Source: Methanosphaera sp. | GTDB taxonomy: Archaea > Methanobacteriota > Methanobacteria > Methanobacteriales > Methanobacteriaceae | NCBI GenBank assembly: GCA_017430835.1 | Contig: JAFRMD010000104.1 | Location: 1 to 6,009 of the forward strand | Direction: 5' to 3' | Length of the DNA stretch: 6,009 nucleotides | In this document: piece after piece, positions 4,801 to 6,009 of the stretch | Numbering within the stretch: position 1 is the stretch's first letter | Layout: each line of letters starts with the position of its first letter | Notes under the pieces: model-generated | What the model saw: only the letters and a program-made list of their open reading frames with translations | The model's database searches: none | What the model was told of the DNA's origin: nothing | Position numbers and translations under genes: made by a program

Positions 4801-5085
4801 TTATTCCATTTCTATACTTGTATACTCGGGATTGTCTTCGAATATTTCATTTAGTAATTCCATTTTACCTTTGTATTCTGCAGCTTTCAAGCTCGCCACA
4901 TAATCTTTTTTATATTTTATTATAAAGTCATCCCTGTTGATTGGTTTACCATCTTTCCTTTGAATTGTTAAATCTGATTGTATTATGATATATTTAGGAT
5001 TACATCTTTCAGAGCCATATTTTTTATCACAGCTCTGTTTTAAATATTTATCTTTTAATTTGAATACAGTTTCTTCAATACTCAT
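4801..5085 (-). CDS. Hypothetical soluble protein (94 aa)
   Basis: Start chosen at ATG 5085: GGAGATGA lies at 5098-5091, five bases away (nine from its GGAG core). The longer frame from 5112 would place that ribosome site inside the gene. The protein begins SIEETVFKLKDKYLKQ, has two cysteines (C19, C28) around a KKYGSER loop, a beta-hairpin-like KYIIIQSDLTIQRKDGKPIN (31-50), a Lys/Tyr-rich stretch and an acidic end. No family recognised. No membrane segment, so cytoplasmic. It is followed by the 153-residue gene after 34 bases. Confidence 0.7.
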   Translation of the reverse strand: MSIEETVFKLKDKYLKQSCDKKYGSERCNPKYIIIQSDLTIQRKDGKPINRDDFIIKYKKDYVASLKAAEYKGKMELLNEIFEDNPEYTSIEME

Positions 5086-5128
5086 AAATTTCATCTCCAA
5101 TGTATCGTGCACTATAACCAGTCATAAT

Positions 5129-5392
5129 TCATAATTCATATTTCTTATGTATAAGTTTCTTATAACCATCTAGGTATAATTCATTATTTGTATTATTGAA
5201 AGTGACCTCATAATACATTCCGTCTGGTACTGTGGTGGATAGTAATGCTTTATTATTGCCTAGTATGCTGCACATCCAAACAATATAAACATCATCTTCA
5301 GTTAATGTATAATTGTCTGTTATTTCCACTAACTCATTATAAGCAGTTAGTACCATGTCAACTGCTTTTTCCATAAATTCTCGGTCTTCCAT
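5129..5392 (-). CDS. DUF6275-like phage protein (87 aa)
   Basis: The central block DVYIVWMCSILGNNKALL (34-51), STTVPDGMYYEVTFN (52-66) and the tail ELYLDGYKKL (71-80) resemble, as I remember it, the DUF6275 family. That family is common in phages of Firmicutes (lactococcal, streptococcal, staphylococcal), whose members read 'VYVVWSCKTLQNNKALL-ST...DGMYYE-TYNG..NE-Y-DAYKK'. Length is also as expected (~85-95). Function is unknown: it is a small soluble protein usually found among phage early or accessory genes. AGGGAGGAT (5410-5402) supports the ATG and overlaps the stop of the upstream coiled-coil gene. Its presence argues that the element is viral and has relatives, or a donor, among bacterial gut phages. 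The match is from memory, not from a search. Confidence 0.8.
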   Translation of the reverse strand: MEDREFMEKAVDMVLTAYNELVEITDNYTLTEDDVYIVWMCSILGNNKALLSTTVPDGMYYEVTFNNTNNELYLDGYKKLIHKKYEL

Positions 5393-5408
5393 TGTATTTT
5401 AATCCTCC

Positions 5409-5690
5409 CTATTTTATTTTTAAGCTATAGTCAGTATCATCATAGATTAGTTTGTTTAAATCAAATCCACGTTTGTCATAATCTTCCAAGTCATCTAAGA
5501 ATCTTTTCATCATGATGTCACATGATATTAAGGTATGGTGGAATTGTAGTTCTTGTAGTTCTTCTTCTAATTCACATATACGATTAGTGATATAGTTTAG
5601 TTCTTTTTCCATTTCTTTTGCACTGCGAGCTCGTATGTCTCGTGTGTCTTTGAATCTTAATCTTTGGTTTAAATCCTTAAACTCCATCAT
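5409..5690 (-). CDS. Coiled-coil hypothetical protein (93 aa)
   Basis: Residues ~24-50 (AKEMEKELNYITNRI and CELEEELQELQ) show heptads of a coiled coil, so the protein probably oligomerises or binds a partner. The tail is acidic (FLDDLEDYDKRGFDLNK). No domain recognised. It opens with ATGATG, with no Shine-Dalgarno ahead, only 16 bases after the stop of the 59-residue ORF, so translation may depend on reinitiation. Its TAG (5411-5409) lies inside the ribosome site of the DUF6275-like gene, which ties the two together. Confidence 0.7.
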   Translation of the reverse strand: MMEFKDLNQRLRFKDTRDIRARSAKEMEKELNYITNRICELEEELQELQFHHTLISCDIMMKRFLDDLEDYDKRGFDLNKLIYDDTDYSLKIK

Positions 5691-5706
5691 AATTTAAAAA
5701 TTTATT

Positions 5707-5886
5707 TTATTTTACTTCTTCAAATGTAATATAGTCTTTACTGAATTCATTGTTTAAAGTATCGATTAGGAATTCGGTTAAATCATCTATATTCACATCC
5801 TTGCATTCGGGGTCGTGGAATCTCATTTTTATATGTAATATTTTCTCCACAACCTCATAATTATCAGTATTATTAATTTTAGTCAT
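5707..5886 (-). CDS. Short hypothetical ORF (59 aa)
   Basis: ATG at 5886, TAA at 5709-5707. It begins MTKINNTDNYEVVEKILHIK and ends KDYITFEEVK. It is acidic and helical, with a DDLTEFLIDTLNNEF segment (34-48), and has no known family. It overlaps the end of the upstream gene by eight bases (5879-5886). This is typical of coupled genes and is the main support, since no clear ribosome site is present. Compact spacing on both sides and normal-looking composition make it more likely real than chance. Confidence 0.6.
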   Translation of the reverse strand: MTKINNTDNYEVVEKILHIKMRFHDPECKDVNIDDLTEFLIDTLNNEFSKDYITFEEVK

Positions 5887-6009
5887 GTTCTTTTGAGGTT
5901 ATTGTTAGTTCTGGTGGTGTGTTCATCCTGAAAGTTACTCCATCAGTGTCGAATGGTATTGAACCATCGTTTAATCCTGTTATTAATTGTTGTACTCTTT
6001 TTTCATTCC
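5879..6009 (-). CDS. 3' end of an unidentified gene (partial, 42 aa visible)
   Basis: The frame is open from the right window edge and ends at TAA 5881-5879. The visible residues start NEKRVQQLITGLNDGSIPFD and end FRMNTPPELTITSKEHD. The start lies outside the window. No family can be named. The eight-base overlap with the next ORF indicates the same operon. Confidence 0.6.
   Translation of the reverse strand, partial: NEKRVQQLITGLNDGSIPFDTDGVTFRMNTPPELTITSKEHD

Noticed and set aside
4651..4854. 67-aa plus-strand ORF
   Set aside because: Antisense across the 153-aa and 94-aa genes and their gap; Phe-rich from poly-T.
1..6009. tRNA, rRNA, CRISPR array or att core duplicate
   Set aside because: I looked for tRNA T-loop-like sequence, regular spaced repeats and long direct repeats near the integrase and found none convincing.

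Overview
The window looks like part of an integrated mobile element, most likely a provirus or virus-like plasmid, in a low-G+C methanogenic archaeon of the order Methanobacteriales (Methanosphaera or Methanobrevibacter would fit). The evidence is the very A+T-rich DNA, strong archaeal-type Shine-Dalgarno sites (GGAGGT, GAAGGTGAT, AGGAGGAT), TATA-box-like TTTATAAA / TATAAATA elements, heavy use of ATA, AGA and TTA codons, and an integrase of the kind I associate with Methanobacteriales. No ribosomal, tRNA or core metabolic gene is present. The host assignment is inference from sequence style and was not checked by search.

Layout. (1) Positions 1-84 are non-coding or the edge of a left-hand gene, with three copies of an 8-bp repeat and two copies of a 12-bp repeat. 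(2) Positions 85-859 (minus strand) hold a compact regulatory cassette of three genes joined by ATGA overlaps: a 29-residue small ORF, an 85-residue ribbon-helix-helix (RHH) protein with a coiled-coil tail, and a 144-residue RHH protein. (3) Positions 860-1062 form the divergent control region between this cassette and the integrase, with TATA-like elements and an A/T-only palindrome touching the integrase start codon. (4) Positions 1063-2118 (plus) encode a tyrosine recombinase (integrase). (5) Positions 2115-2930 (minus) encode a second protein that I read as a divergent tyrosine-recombinase catalytic domain with a new C-terminal extension. It meets the integrase tail to tail, with the two stop codons overlapping. 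(6) Positions 3002-6009 (minus) are a tightly packed series of small genes, probably one operon: a 151-residue protein, a one-segment membrane protein, several small acidic proteins, a Cys4 protein, a DUF6275-like phage protein, a coiled-coil protein, a 59-residue ORF and the 3' end of one more gene.

How it may work together (inference). The RHH proteins probably act as the repressor/decision module controlling the divergent integrase promoter and their own promoter. The integrase would insert and excise the element, with the recombinase-like neighbour as a possible partner or modulator. The small-gene operon resembles a viral early or accessory region. The points I find most interesting are the convergent pair of full-length and minimal recombinases, the coupled RHH cassette with its short lead gene, related repeat motifs in opposite orientation around that cassette, and an abrupt synonymous switch from A/C-ending to G/T-ending codons inside the integrase gene.
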